The notes beneath the pieces are model-generated. The model worked only from the letters and a program-made list of their open reading frames with translations, made no database searches and was not told the origin of the DNA. The translations under genes and the position numbers were made by a program. 64,000 bases of DNA from Deltaproteobacteria bacterium (GTDB lineage: Bacteria > Desulfobacterota > Desulfomonilia > UBA1062): NCBI GenBank assembly GCA_018433775.1, contig JAHDQN010000025.1, positions 62,001 to 126,000 on the forward strand. Reading direction: 5' to 3'. This document shows positions 8,723-17,538 of this stretch, in pieces (position 1 is the stretch's first letter; every line of letters starts with the position of its first letter).

Positions 8723-9139
8723 GAGATAAACCTCCCCTGTGAAGCAAGAGCAATATCGGGAACGGGCGGCAGCACATCCGAGAAAAAACCGGCAGTCCCC
8801 TTAAGCAAAGCAGAGCTTCAACTTCTGACACCCGGATGACCATCCCTTATGCACAGGATGCACAGATCCACCGGAGTAACCCGGCAGATGAGATATCCAT
8901 ATCCTGTCCGGATGCGGCCTCGGGTACATCCCTGGTTCACGGGAGCACCAATTGAATAACAAAATAATATAGTACTATTATATTACAATAATATAAATAT
9001 CAATGGAAAACGCAGAAACGTTCTCGCCATGGAAAAGCGTGAAATCGTACAGGGGAGGGTCAGTGCGTAAAGGGGCGGGGACACGCATCCGATTGATGCG
9101 GTGCCCCCGCTCCACGGGTGGGGATATTACCCCTGCATT
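8723..9139. other. AT-rich regulatory gap between two acyl-CoA ligase genes
   Basis: This gap lies upstream of the minus-strand ligase that starts at 8722. Around 8955-9003 the sequence is almost pure A/T, in strong contrast to its surroundings. It contains a perfect 10-bp palindrome, ATAGTACTAT, at 8969-8978, flanked by TAATAT-type runs that could supply -10 elements. This could be promoter and operator DNA for the ligase. The right end carries the hairpin listed separately. No gene is present. Confidence 0.4.
9075..9110 (-). terminator. hairpin downstream of acyl-CoA ligase gene
   Basis: On the minus strand an imperfect stem (GCGGGGGCACCGCATC against GATGCGTGTCCCCGC, 5-nt loop) lies 30 nt beyond the stop of the ligase at 9140-10813. 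Only a weak CCTTT follows, so termination strength is uncertain. Confidence 0.5.
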
Positions 9140-10813
9140 CTATTTGGAGGCATATGCAGGATTTTCATGCTGATACTTTTTGCGCAGCGCTTTCTTGTCG
9201 ATCTTGCCTACGCTGGTTTTGGGGATGGAGTCTACGATCTCGTAGGAATCAGGAATACCGTATCTGGGGATTCTTCCATCCAGGGCACATTTTTTCATAA
9301 AGCTCCGCAGGACTTCTTCATTGACCCCATCGCCGATGAACTCGGGTTTCAGGGTCACGAGCATCATGGGCCGTTCCCCCCACTTGGGGTCGGGGACTCC
9401 GATAGCGGCAGCCTCTGACACGGCTTCGTGCATACTCATGGTATTCTCCAGGTCGAGTGAGGAGATCCACTCGCCGCCGGTCTTGATAACGTCCTTGAGC
9501 CGGTCGGTGATCTGGATGTAGCCCTGCGTGTCGATATGTGCCACGTCTCCGGTGTGGAGCCAGCCGTCCCGCCAGAGCTCCTTCGAGCGCTCGGGGTCCT
9601 TGAAGTAGCCTTCGGTGGCCCATGGTGACCTTATGACGATTTCACCGGTGCTTTCACCGTCATGGGGAAGGAACGTTCCCTCTGAGTCGGCGATCTCTAC
9701 CTGGACAAGCGGTATGGGAAGACCGGTTCTGATAATGACTTCGCTCTTTTTCTCGTTGTCCCAGGAAAGCATGTGAGGCTTGAGATTTGCTACGCTGATG
9801 ACCGGGCAGGTCTCCGACATACCGTAACCTGCCATCACCTGGATTCCCAGATCGAGCGCCGATCTGGCAAGTCCTCTGGATAGCCGTGCTCCCCCGATGA
9901 TGACCTTCCAGCTCGTGAGGTCGATCTTCTTTGCCACCGGGCTCTCCACCAGCATCTGGAGGATCGTGGGCACGCAGTGCGAGATGGTGACTTTTTCACC
10001 GAGGATGAGCTTCAACAGCATCTCGGGCTCATACTTGCCCGGATAGACCTGCTTCACCCCCATCATGGTGGCGAGATAGGGGAAACCCCAGGCATGGACA
10101 TGGAACATCGGGGTAATGGGCATGTAGACATCGATTGAGGAAAACCGCATGGGCGTCTCATGGCAGCCGAGCATAATGCCAATGCTCATGGTATGGAGTA
10201 CCAGTTGCCGGTGTGTGAAAACCACTCCCTTGGGCAGGCCGGTCGTCCCGGTCGTGTAGAAGGTGGTGGCCTTTGTATCTTCCGGGACTTCCGGGAATTC
10301 ATACAGGGGAGATGCCTTGCTCAGCAGATCCTCGTACTCGCCGTCGATCCCGGCGCCGGTCATGGGCCGGACACTGTCTTCCGTGATGAGGACAACCTTG
10401 CGCACATTCTTGAGCCGGTCTCTCATCGGCTGCAGCAGCGGCATGAAATCCTCATGGACGATGACCACGCTCGCCTCTGAATGATTGATGGTGTACTCGA
10501 TCTGCTCTGGCGAGAGCCGCCAGTTCACCGTGAACAGCACAGCGCCCATCATGGGTATGGAGAAGTAGCACTCAAGGTAGCGATGTGAGTCGTAGTCTAG
10601 GACACTGACCGTGTCACCAGTTTTCACCCCCAGAGATGACAGGGCGCCGCCGAGCCGGTTGATGCGGGTCGTGAGCTCACGATAGGTGTAGCGCACCTTG
10701 TCCCGGTAGACGATCTCCTGATCCGGTGCGGCACCGCGGGCCGAGGAAAGCAGATGTCGTATGTTCAGCTGATACCGGTATACCTCTTTGGTAAGATGGA
10801 CAGTTGTGCTCAT
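9140..10813 (-). CDS. fatty-acyl-CoA ligase, AlkK/medium-chain type
   Basis: The 557-aa class I adenylate-forming enzyme has the P-loop [11 protein letters not shown] at about residues 198-208, [32 protein letters not shown], and the lid lysine in TSVGKIDKK. The architecture and the motif KTGGEWISS match the medium-chain or AlkK-like fatty acid CoA ligases. The product would feed beta-oxidation, which fits the acyl-CoA dehydrogenase at 13195-15057. A strong AAGGAGG site precedes the ATG. The gene lies 128 nt downstream of the response regulator gene, which reads in the same direction, so it may be a target or distal member of that unit. Confidence 0.87.
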   Translation of the reverse strand: MSTTVHLTKEVYRYQLNIRHLLSSARGAAPDQEIVYRDKVRYTYRELTTRINRLGGALSSLGVKTGDTVSVLDYDSHRYLECYFSIPMMGAVLFTVNWRLSPEQIEYTINHSEASVVIVHEDFMPLLQPMRDRLKNVRKVVLITEDSVRPMTGAGIDGEYEDLLSKASPLYEFPEVPEDTKATTFYTTGTTGLPKGVVFTHRQLVLHTMSIGIMLGCHETPMRFSSIDVYMPITPMFHVHAWGFPYLATMMGVKQVYPGKYEPEMLLKLILGEKVTISHCVPTILQMLVESPVAKKIDLTSWKVIIGGARLSRGLARSALDLGIQVMAGYGMSETCPVISVANLKPHMLSWDNEKKSEVIIRTGLPIPLVQVEIADSEGTFLPHDGESTGEIVIRSPWATEGYFKDPERSKELWRDGWLHTGDVAHIDTQGYIQITDRLKDVIKTGGEWISSLDLENTMSMHEAVSEAAAIGVPDPKWGERPMMLVTLKPEFIGDGVNEEVLRSFMKKCALDGRIPRYGIPDSYEIVDSIPKTSVGKIDKKALRKKYQHENPAYASK

Positions 10814-10928
10814 GGTTCCCTCCTTTTCTATGGAATCGTATCATGCATACTCCATAGATCGTTCAAAGGGCTTCAATGCACAATCGGGAACCGGCTGGTT
10901 CTATTGTACCGGAATCATGGAATATTAT

Positions 10929-10945
10929 GTAGGGAAATGACCTAC
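10929..10945. promoter_or_regulatory. candidate operator: GTAGG-N7-CCTAC inverted repeat
   Basis: A perfect 5-bp inverted repeat with 7-nt spacing overlaps the stop of the response-regulator gene, about 115 nt before the downstream ligase start. NarL/LuxR-type regulators bind short inverted heptamers, so it could be a site for the adjacent regulator. This is only positional inference. Confidence 0.25.
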
Positions 10946-11619
10946 TGCGAGGTTTTATCTCGGGGTATCTGGTCGTTTTCCACCCATTTGATGGCGTTGC
11001 GGAGAAGCCCGGTCGCGTTCTTTATCCCCAGTTTTTCCTTAATGCGCTCCCGGTAGGTGCCGATGGTCTTCACGCTCAAGTTGAGCCTGTCTGCGATTTC
11101 ACTCAGGCCCAGCCCCTCGCCGATGAGCCGGAATACCTCCAGCTCGCGGTCGGTCAGTGCATGGACGGGTGACTCCATGGCGGTGTGCTGGCCATCCACA
11201 AAACGCGTCAGCAGGCTGTCGGTCACGTCTCTGCTTGCGTAGATCCTGCCCTGGAGTACCTGGCGTATGGCATCGATAACCGATTCGGACGCCTCCTGCT
11301 TCATGATGTATCCTCTGGCGCCTGCCCGCAGGGAGCGCTCGGCATAGAGCGACTCCTCGTGCATGGAGATCACGAGCATCGGAAGTGTGCGGTACCGTCT
11401 GTGAAGATCCTTGATGAGGTCGATGCCACTCATGTTTTTCAAAGTGATGTCCACGATCACCAGGTCTGGGTCCAGGCTCTCAACGCATTTGAGTGCGCCG
11501 TGATAATCCTCCGCCTCCCCGCAGACCTCAAGATCGTTCACCTGGTTGATGAGCTGGGCCAGACCATGCCGGAAAATGGGGTGATCATCAACGATGAGGA
11601 TGGTGCGGCGGGTTCTCAC
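10942..11619 (-). CDS. NarL/FixJ-type response regulator
   Basis: The 225-aa protein has an N-terminal receiver domain with acidic pocket D11/D12, phospho-acceptor D57 (VIVDITL) and K106-like lysine (GYIMKQEA). A LuxR helix-turn-helix follows from about residue 155 (LTDRELEVFRLIGEGLGLSEIADRLNLSVKTI, read in two parts). It overlaps the upstream kinase gene by 4 nt (ATGA), a standard sign of translational coupling to its cognate kinase. The nearest likely target is the acyl-CoA ligase directly downstream. Family members control alcohol, fatty acid or anaerobic respiration genes, but the signal here is unknown. Confidence 0.9.
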   Translation of the reverse strand: MRTRRTILIVDDHPIFRHGLAQLINQVNDLEVCGEAEDYHGALKCVESLDPDLVIVDITLKNMSGIDLIKDLHRRYRTLPMLVISMHEESLYAERSLRAGARGYIMKQEASESVIDAIRQVLQGRIYASRDVTDSLLTRFVDGQHTAMESPVHALTDRELEVFRLIGEGLGLSEIADRLNLSVKTIGTYRERIKEKLGIKNATGLLRNAIKWVENDQIPRDKTSQ

Positions 11620-12752
11620 TGTCCGTCCTGTGCCCCCGGGAAGCTGCCTGTGCCGTCAGCGTCAAAGAGGCAAGTGACGACCGTGCCGCCCTGCTCTGAA
11701 GGGTATACCCTCAGGTTCGCGCCGATCATGCGCGCACGGTAGCTCATGATGCGAAGCCCCATGCCCTGGGATGAGGCGCACGGGCACATACCCCGGCCGT
11801 TGTCGTGCACGTTCATCCGTATGAAGCCCTGCTCTTCAACGAGCTCCACGTCGATCCGGTCGGCGTGTCCGTGCTCCACGGCATTATGTATGGATTCCTT
11901 GGCGATATAATACAGATTGGTGGCCCTCGTGTTGTCGGTTACCGGAACCGTTGCCGGACAGGTGAAGGTACAGGTGATCCCGAACATGGATGCCGCAGAC
12001 GAGGCCAGTTCGGCCAAGGCGTGCTCGAACCCGTTGGCAACGAGGTGAACCGGACAGAGACCCCGGGCGAGCCGTCTCGTCTTGACGATGGCCTCCTTCA
12101 CCAGGGTATAGATCTCTCCTGCATATCGGGCATCCTCGGGCGAGCGGTTTTCCAGGTTTTTTCTGAGCACCTTGGTCATGACCTCGATGCCCACCAGGTG
12201 CTGCCCGAGGTCGTCGTGCAGTTCCTGGCCGATCTTCTGGCGTTCACGCTCGGAAATGTTGAGGATCTCTTTTTCGAGCTGCTTGCGCTCGGTGATATCC
12301 AGCATGGACGCCACACTGAGCTTGGTATCCGGAATAACGGCGATAGTCATAAAGATGTCCCTAAGCTCCCCGGTTTTCGTGATGATCCTGAACTCGTAGT
12401 TCCGCGGGGCCGATTCCGGATCTTTTCTCCGTTCGCGATGGTACTTCAAGAGCCTGGCGATGTCCTCTTCGGCCACATAGTGCGTCCAGGACCTGCCCAC
12501 GATCTCTTCCCGCGAATAGCCGGTCACCATCTCGAACTCCACATTGAGCATGGATATGGTCGTGTCCTCTTCGATGATGATGGTTGCCGTTCCGGTGTTT
12601 TCAAAGAAGGTCTGATAAAAGGCATCCGACTGCCTCAGTGCCTCTTCCGCACGCCGGTAATCCGGCTGGTGGGCCTCAAGATCCCGGATGCGAGACTTGA
12701 GCGCCCTGATCTCATCTGTCATCCGCATTTGTGTTTTGCGTCCCTCGGTCAT
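11616..12752 (-). CDS. PAS-domain sensor histidine kinase, NarX/DegS (HisKA_3) type
   Basis: The product is about 378 aa from the ATG at 12752. It has no membrane segments, so it is a cytoplasmic sensor. A short coiled-coil leads into a PAS domain (about residues 45-155, ending DITERKQLEKE). The HisKA_3 dimerisation box follows with the phospho-accepting His at about 179 (GQELHDDLGQHL), then a short GHKL ATPase with DNGRGM and a GLRIMSYRARMIG G-box. Possible earlier starts at 12779, 12794 and a TTG at 12809 have poorer ribosome sites. It is co-transcribed with the response regulator. The PAS domain suggests sensing of redox, a small ligand or an acid. Confidence 0.85.
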   Translation of the reverse strand: MTEGRKTQMRMTDEIRALKSRIRDLEAHQPDYRRAEEALRQSDAFYQTFFENTGTATIIIEEDTTISMLNVEFEMVTGYSREEIVGRSWTHYVAEEDIARLLKYHRERRKDPESAPRNYEFRIITKTGELRDIFMTIAVIPDTKLSVASMLDITERKQLEKEILNISERERQKIGQELHDDLGQHLVGIEVMTKVLRKNLENRSPEDARYAGEIYTLVKEAIVKTRRLARGLCPVHLVANGFEHALAELASSAASMFGITCTFTCPATVPVTDNTRATNLYYIAKESIHNAVEHGHADRIDVELVEEQGFIRMNVHDNGRGMCPCASSQGMGLRIMSYRARMIGANLRVYPSEQGGTVVTCLFDADGTGSFPGAQDGQ

Positions 12753-13133
12753 AACTCCTTCCTGCCGGAGAAAATACATGTCAACGAGTAGCATACTACC
12801 GCAGGACAAAGGGCTCGTCCATGAAAATCATCTTTTTTTCAAAAGGCTTAAGCCTCACGGCCGCCAGGAATTGGGGACGGGTTCACATTTCTCTTGTCCA
12901 TGCAGAAATGCGTGGGGATGAGGGCAAATTCACAATGCTTCTGCCTGGCTGAAACCGGTGGAACGGATAAAGGTTCTCATTCACGATTCACACATTGGCC
13001 GAGGCAACGAGGGAGTCCGCATTTCACCATCTCAGTACAGGGTAGATCCGTCTTGAAACGGATAACACGTGAATGCTCGACCGGGAGACCAGCCCCCTTT
13101 CCCTGCCGGTGAGGGAGGGGAGGAGAGAAGACA
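12753..13133. other. intergenic stretch upstream of the two-component genes
   Basis: About 380 nt that I cannot assign. It should contain the promoter for the minus-strand kinase/regulator unit, but I see no strong sigma-70 pair. Short open frames on both strands lack ribosome sites or family resemblance. Confidence 0.4.
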
Positions 13134-13170
13134 CAATCAGAGGGGAGGAGTAAAAACTCCCCGCTGATTG
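13134..13170 (-). terminator. terminator hairpin after acyl-CoA dehydrogenase gene
   Basis: Arms CAATCAG and CTGATTG close a stem that continues GGGGAG/CTCCCC with one mismatch and an AT-rich loop. It starts about 25 nt past the stop of the gene at 13195. A pyrimidine-rich stretch follows on the minus strand but no long U run. Confidence 0.6.
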
Positions 13171-13194
13171 CGCCGGGCATGGGCTTTTATGTTA

Positions 13195-15057
13195 TCAGGC
13201 AAAGCTCTCCGCATCGATCTCCATGATCGAGAGGTCTTCGCTCTTGATCGCCTTGACCGTGCCCTCGATCTCGGGGAGCACGTTTTTGATGAAGTAGCGG
13301 GCGCCCTTGATCTTGCCGTCGTAGAAGGCGGCTTCCCTGTTTTCTTTTACCAGCGAACTCAGGGCCGTCTGGTCGGCGATGTCCACTCCCTTTTCTCTGC
13401 CCAGGGAAGCGAGCTTCTGCGAGGCCACGTCCGCCTGCCACAGGAGCATCCAGGCCGACACCACCTTGCCCATCATCATGAGGAAAGGATAGGCATTGCC
13501 CACCGGGATGAGAAATTTTCCCGCCTTTGCGCTCGACGCGAAGAAGAGGCTCATCTCGGTCAAGGAGTTGACCGCTGCCTGCACGTCATCGGAGAGGGCC
13601 TTGGTCTGCGGGTTTTCCCTGGCATCGGCGATGGTCGTGTTCATCTCGCCCAGGAGATGCATGAAATAGGCGCCCTTCTTCATGCCCAGCTTCCTGCCGA
13701 TGAGGTCGAGGGCCTGAATGCCGTTGGTTCCCTCGTAGATGCTGGCGATCTTTTCGTCGCGCATGAACTGCTCGACCGGATAATCGCTGCAGTATCCGTA
13801 CCCGCCGTAGCACTGCATGGCCGTCTCCGTAACCCTGAACCCGATATCGGTGGAGTAGGCCTTGATGATGGGGGTGAGCACCTCGAAGATCCCCAGCCGC
13901 TTGTCGAGCTCTGCCTCGTCCGTGGTGTTCATGGCGATGTCCCCGCACAGGGTGGCGTAGTACATCAGGGCCCGCATGCTGTCCACGTTGGACTTCATCC
14001 ACAGGAGCATCCGGCGCACGTCAGGGTGCTCGATGATGGGCACCCGCGGCGCCTCGGGGTTCTTGAACTCCATGAGGGACGAGCCCTGGAGCCGCTCCTT
14101 GGTGTACTGGAGCGCGTGCAGATAGGCGATACTGGCGCTCGTGACGCCCTGCAGGCCGGTTGCCACCCGGGCCTCGTTCATCATCTGGAACATGATTTTC
14201 ATGCCCTCGCGCTCGTTGCCCAGCAGTTCGCCATAGCACTCGCCGTTGTCGCCGAAGTTGATCACGCAGGTGGAGCTGCCGTGGATCCCCATCTTCTCCT
14301 CGATCTTGGCGATCTCGAAATCGTTACGCTTGCCCAGGGAGCCGTCTCCGTTGACGACGAACTTGGGCACGATAAAGATGGAGATTCCCTTGGTGCCGGC
14401 CGGGTCCCCCTCGATACGGGCAAGCACGGGGTGGATGATGTTCTCGGTGAGGTCCTGATCGCCGCCGGTGATGAACATCTTGGTGCCCTTGATCCGGAAG
14501 GTGCCGTCGGGCTGGCGGATCGCTTTTGTGCTTAAGTTGCCCACATCGGTGCCCGCGCCCGGCTCGGTCAGGCACATGCTTCCGCCCCACTGCCCGCTGT
14601 TCATCATGGGCAGGTATTTCTGTTTCTGCTCCTCGGTGCCGTAGACATGGATCAGGTGAGCGGCCCCCTCGCCCAGGCCTGGGTAAGAGGAAAACGCGAA
14701 GTTGTGCATGAACCACTCGTGAGAGGCGATCCTCATGATGAACGGCAGACCCTGGCCGCCGAACTCGGGCGGAGACGAGATGCAGTTCCACCCGGCCTCG
14801 CAGAAGAGCTTGTAGGGGCGGTGGAAGCACTCGGGGACATGAACCTGTCCGTCGACGAGTGTGCAGCCCTGCTTGTCCGATTCCTCCAGGGTAGGGAAGA
14901 TCTCTTCTACGGCGAACTTCTGCGCCTCGCTCAGGATCATCTCGAACATATCCTGGGAGAATTCAGCAAACTTGGGAAAGTCGCAGAGCTTCTGCGCCTG
15001 GAGCATCTCGAACAGAACGAACGTCTGATCCCTCTCGTCAAGGATAAGATTGGCCAT
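13195..15057 (-). CDS. acyl-CoA dehydrogenase, long (DmdC-like) form
   Basis: The 620-aa flavoenzyme would oxidise acyl-CoA to 2-enoyl-CoA, passing electrons to ETF. The FAD/substrate motifs CLTEPGAGTDVG and GTKMFITGGDQD are present, as is the C-terminal catalytic-base segment IYEGTNGIQALD with Glu442. A roughly 130-residue C-terminal extension follows, ending in a helical bundle. This size and layout match the family of long dehydrogenases that includes 3-methylmercaptopropionyl-CoA dehydrogenase (DmdC) and many uncharacterised deltaproteobacterial paralogues. The real substrate may be a fatty or branched acyl-CoA supplied by the adjacent ligases. An AGAGGAGG site precedes the ATG. A hairpin follows the stop. 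Confidence 0.9.
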   Translation of the reverse strand: MANLILDERDQTFVLFEMLQAQKLCDFPKFAEFSQDMFEMILSEAQKFAVEEIFPTLEESDKQGCTLVDGQVHVPECFHRPYKLFCEAGWNCISSPPEFGGQGLPFIMRIASHEWFMHNFAFSSYPGLGEGAAHLIHVYGTEEQKQKYLPMMNSGQWGGSMCLTEPGAGTDVGNLSTKAIRQPDGTFRIKGTKMFITGGDQDLTENIIHPVLARIEGDPAGTKGISIFIVPKFVVNGDGSLGKRNDFEIAKIEEKMGIHGSSTCVINFGDNGECYGELLGNEREGMKIMFQMMNEARVATGLQGVTSASIAYLHALQYTKERLQGSSLMEFKNPEAPRVPIIEHPDVRRMLLWMKSNVDSMRALMYYATLCGDIAMNTTDEAELDKRLGIFEVLTPIIKAYSTDIGFRVTETAMQCYGGYGYCSDYPVEQFMRDEKIASIYEGTNGIQALDLIGRKLGMKKGAYFMHLLGEMNTTIADARENPQTKALSDDVQAAVNSLTEMSLFFASSAKAGKFLIPVGNAYPFLMMMGKVVSAWMLLWQADVASQKLASLGREKGVDIADQTALSSLVKENREAAFYDGKIKGARYFIKNVLPEIEGTVKAIKSEDLSIMEIDAESFA

Positions 15058-15154
15058 GATTGCCTCCTCTTTGTATTGGAATATATCAGCGCCGCCGTTG
15101 CACGCTCAGGATATGACACCCGCCGGCGCCAAGGTATATGCCAAGAGAAACATT

Positions 15155-15173
15155 CACATTGTATGACAATATG
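15155..15173. promoter_or_regulatory. candidate operator upstream of acyl-CoA dehydrogenase
   Basis: CACATTGT-ATG-ACAATATG is an inverted repeat with 8-bp half-sites and one mismatch. It lies about 100 nt before the dehydrogenase start and just downstream (minus strand) of a TATAGA -10-like element at 15185-15190. A TTGACA at 15212-15217 is 21 bp from that -10, which is longer than ideal. A TetR- or GntR-type fatty-acid regulator could bind here, but no such regulator is in the window. Confidence 0.35.
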
Positions 15174-15213
15174 ACTCTCACGCTTCTATACGAATCATGG
15201 ATAACACCTGTTG

Positions 15214-16269
15214 TCAAGCGGATTTCTTTTCCGAGAGCGTCTTGCGGCCTTCGGGAGAGTCGTGGGATTTTTGTGGGAGGGCCGAGAAAACCCGAGAGAT
15301 GGCCTTGCGGCTCTGGAGAACGTCCCTGCGAAGGAGATTGACCTGTGATGCGAGAAAGCCGAACGAGAGGATCTGAATGCCGCCCAGAATGAACAGGATC
15401 ATCAGGGTGATCAGCGGCCGGTTGGGGTTTAAGGCCTCGGCATAATACAGGGCTACGATGTAGATCCCGAGCCCAATCCCGATCAGCGTGAGGGCAAGAC
15501 CCAGGAAGCCGAACAGGAGACTCGGACGCTGGAAAATCGTGAACACGATGTGTGACAGGGCCGTGGCCCTGAAGGCGAATTTCGACGCCCCCCTTTTTCT
15601 CGAGGTCAGGACGGCGGGGATCTCCTTTACCCGGAATCCCATGGCAAGGACCTTGGAGAGGATCTCCAGGTGGATCTCTTTGCCGTCGGATTCCAGATCG
15701 AGGCTCTCGATCACGTCCCGGCGGTAGCATCGCACGATGCAGGTGAGCGTGTGAATCTCCTCGGGGACCGCCATCTGGAGGATTCTGTTCCCGAGACGGG
15801 AGATGAAAAGCCTGTCGCGGGCAACGCCCCGGGCGCTGCCCCCCTTCATGTAGGGGCTTGCGAGGACCACGTCCACGTCCTGCTCCTGGTCGAGGACCCG
15901 GGCCATTTGCGTTATGTATGTGGGATCATAGGAGAGGTCGGCGTCTATGGTGGCGACGTAGCGGCCCCGGGCCGCTTCCAGCCCGTACCTTAAGGCCTTG
16001 CCCCTGCCGCCGTTCGTGTCGTACGATACGATCCTGACACGACCGTCGCCTGAGGCAATCCGGTGCAGAACCGCAAGGGTTTCGTCGGTGCTCCCGTCGT
16101 TGACCGGGACAATCTCAAAGCTCTTACCGGAAAGGGCAATGGTGTCGGCGACACGCTGGATCGTGTCTGCGGCGTTCTCCTGCTCGTTGTACATGGGTAT
16201 GATGACGCTGATGTCCGGGGGCGGAACCTCCGGGCACTGACTGTCTGTGTTTCCCATGGACTGCATCAT
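15214..16269 (-). CDS. GT2 glycosyltransferase, polyprenyl-phosphate sugar transferase type
   Basis: The protein is about 351 aa. It has an N-terminal GT-A domain with VIIPMYNEQENA, VNDGSTDET, the DxD-like TIDADLSYDPTYI, and RCYRRDVIESL. Two membrane helices near the C-terminus follow (about residues 250-275 and 285-310). It resembles dolichol- or undecaprenyl-phosphate mannose/glucose transferases, which load a sugar onto a lipid carrier at the cytoplasmic membrane. I place the start at the ATG at 16269 because a promoter ends at 16288, which would leave the ATG at 16335 untranscribed. The last 80 residues are basic. The nearest same-strand gene upstream is cysK, 132 nt away. Confidence 0.8.
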   Translation of the reverse strand: MMQSMGNTDSQCPEVPPPDISVIIPMYNEQENAADTIQRVADTIALSGKSFEIVPVNDGSTDETLAVLHRIASGDGRVRIVSYDTNGGRGKALRYGLEAARGRYVATIDADLSYDPTYITQMARVLDQEQDVDVVLASPYMKGGSARGVARDRLFISRLGNRILQMAVPEEIHTLTCIVRCYRRDVIESLDLESDGKEIHLEILSKVLAMGFRVKEIPAVLTSRKRGASKFAFRATALSHIVFTIFQRPSLLFGFLGLALTLIGIGLGIYIVALYYAEALNPNRPLITLMILFILGGIQILSFGFLASQVNLLRRDVLQSRKAISRVFSALPQKSHDSPEGRKTLSEKKSA

Positions 16270-16287
16270 AGTGAATAGTTCGGAGAT

Positions 16288-16316
16288 TGTATAGAATATC
16301 TTTATTGCCGGGGCAA
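16288..16316 (-). promoter_or_regulatory. promoter for GT2 glycosyltransferase gene
   Basis: On the minus strand TTGCCC (16316-16311) and TATACA (16293-16288) are 17 bp apart. The predicted start of transcription is near 16281, just before the ATG at 16269, which implies a very short leader. Confidence 0.5.
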
Positions 16317-16401
16317 AGAGAAAGGTCTCCCTCATTCAAAGATGAGCCCCTTTCTCCTCGGCAGGAAAACAAATCCCCGATAAGGGAAAGGCTCTCTCTT
16401 T

Positions 16402-17304
16402 TCAGATCAGACTCGTGCTGAAATACCGCTCAGCCCTGTCCGGAAGCACCGTGGCGATAATCTTGTCGCTTCCGAATTTCCTGGCCATCTGGATGCAGGC
16501 CCACACGTTCGCACCCGACGAGGTTCCCACCAGGAGACCGGCCTTGCGCGCTAGCAGCCGCGAGGTCTCCACCGCGTCTTCATCGCTGACCTCGATGACC
16601 TCGTCGATCAGCGAGGTGTCGAGAACCGGGGGAATAAAGCCGTCTCCGATGCCCTCTATCCGGTGCAGCCCGGGCTCATGACCCAGCAGGGCGGACACGT
16701 TCTTCGGTTCCACGGCCGCGATGATGGTATCCTTGTTGCGCTCCTTGAGGAACCTTCCGGCTCCTCCCAGGGTCCCGCCCGAACCGAGGCCCGACACGAA
16801 TACGTCGATATGATGGCGGAGCTGGGTCCAGATCTCCGGACCGGTGGTCAGGTAATGGGCAAGGGGATTGTCCGGGTTCTCGAACTGCTGCGGGATATAG
16901 ACATCGGAACGGTTTTTCTGCAATTCTCTCACCGCGTTGATGGCCCCTTCCACGCTCTGCTTCGCCGGGGTGAGGATGAGGTCGGCACCGAGCGCCCGGA
17001 TGATCTTCTTGCGCTCTTCACTCATGTTCTCCGGCATGGCAATGGTCACCTTATGGCCCATCAGACCGCCCACGAGCGCGATCCCGATGCCGGTGTTGCC
17101 GGACGTGGGCTCCGCGATGGTGTCTCCGGGCTTGAGCTTCCCCTTCTTCACCGCCTCCTCGAGCATGAACCGCGCCACCCGGTCTTTGATGCTCCCGCCG
17201 GGGTTCAGGTGCTCGGCCTTGGCAAAGATATTCGCTTCCAGAACGGATTTCAGACACACAATGGGGGTATTCCCCACCTGGTCAAGGACGTTTTTCGAAA
17301 ACAT
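16402..17304 (-). CDS. cysK: cysteine synthase (O-acetylserine sulfhydrylase)
   Basis: The 300-aa PLP enzyme makes cysteine from O-acetylserine and sulfide in the cytosol. The PLP lysine is K40 in GGSIKDR. The substrate loop is EPTSGNTGIGIA, the phosphate-binding loop is GLGSGGTLGG, and the PLP pyridine-side Ser is in GTSSGAN. The length is normal for CysK. The frame stays open another 70 codons upstream, but the ATG at 17304 has CAGGAG at 7 nt and begins directly with the family's usual N-terminus. CysM or cystathionine beta-synthase-like enzymes are alternatives, but the motifs favour CysK. No serine acetyltransferase gene is nearby. Confidence 0.93.
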   Translation of the reverse strand: MFSKNVLDQVGNTPIVCLKSVLEANIFAKAEHLNPGGSIKDRVARFMLEEAVKKGKLKPGDTIAEPTSGNTGIGIALVGGLMGHKVTIAMPENMSEERKKIIRALGADLILTPAKQSVEGAINAVRELQKNRSDVYIPQQFENPDNPLAHYLTTGPEIWTQLRHHIDVFVSGLGSGGTLGGAGRFLKERNKDTIIAAVEPKNVSALLGHEPGLHRIEGIGDGFIPPVLDTSLIDEVIEVSDEDAVETSRLLARKAGLLVGTSSGANVWACIQMARKFGSDKIIATVLPDRAERYFSTSLI

Positions 17305-17538
17305 TGGCTTTCTCCTGGCGGCGTATCCTTCCTCTATCATGCTGGGTGATTTCATGTTGCCCGTGGGGGGGTGTGTTATCTCCCTGCATGTTCGCCACTT
17401 TTCCAGATAGTCAACAGGCTGGTGCCTGTCAAGAGAGAAAAGGACGGTCCATCTTTTCAGGGGCCGGAAACGTCCGGTTCGGGAGAAGGGGTTTCCCGAG
17501 CGCAACCTCTTCACGAGCCTGCCCGGGACGATGTGTGG

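Noticed and set aside
13168-14535. 455-codon plus-strand open frame
   Set aside because: It is fully antisense to the well-supported acyl-CoA dehydrogenase and is His/Val/Asp-rich in the way typical of antisense translations.
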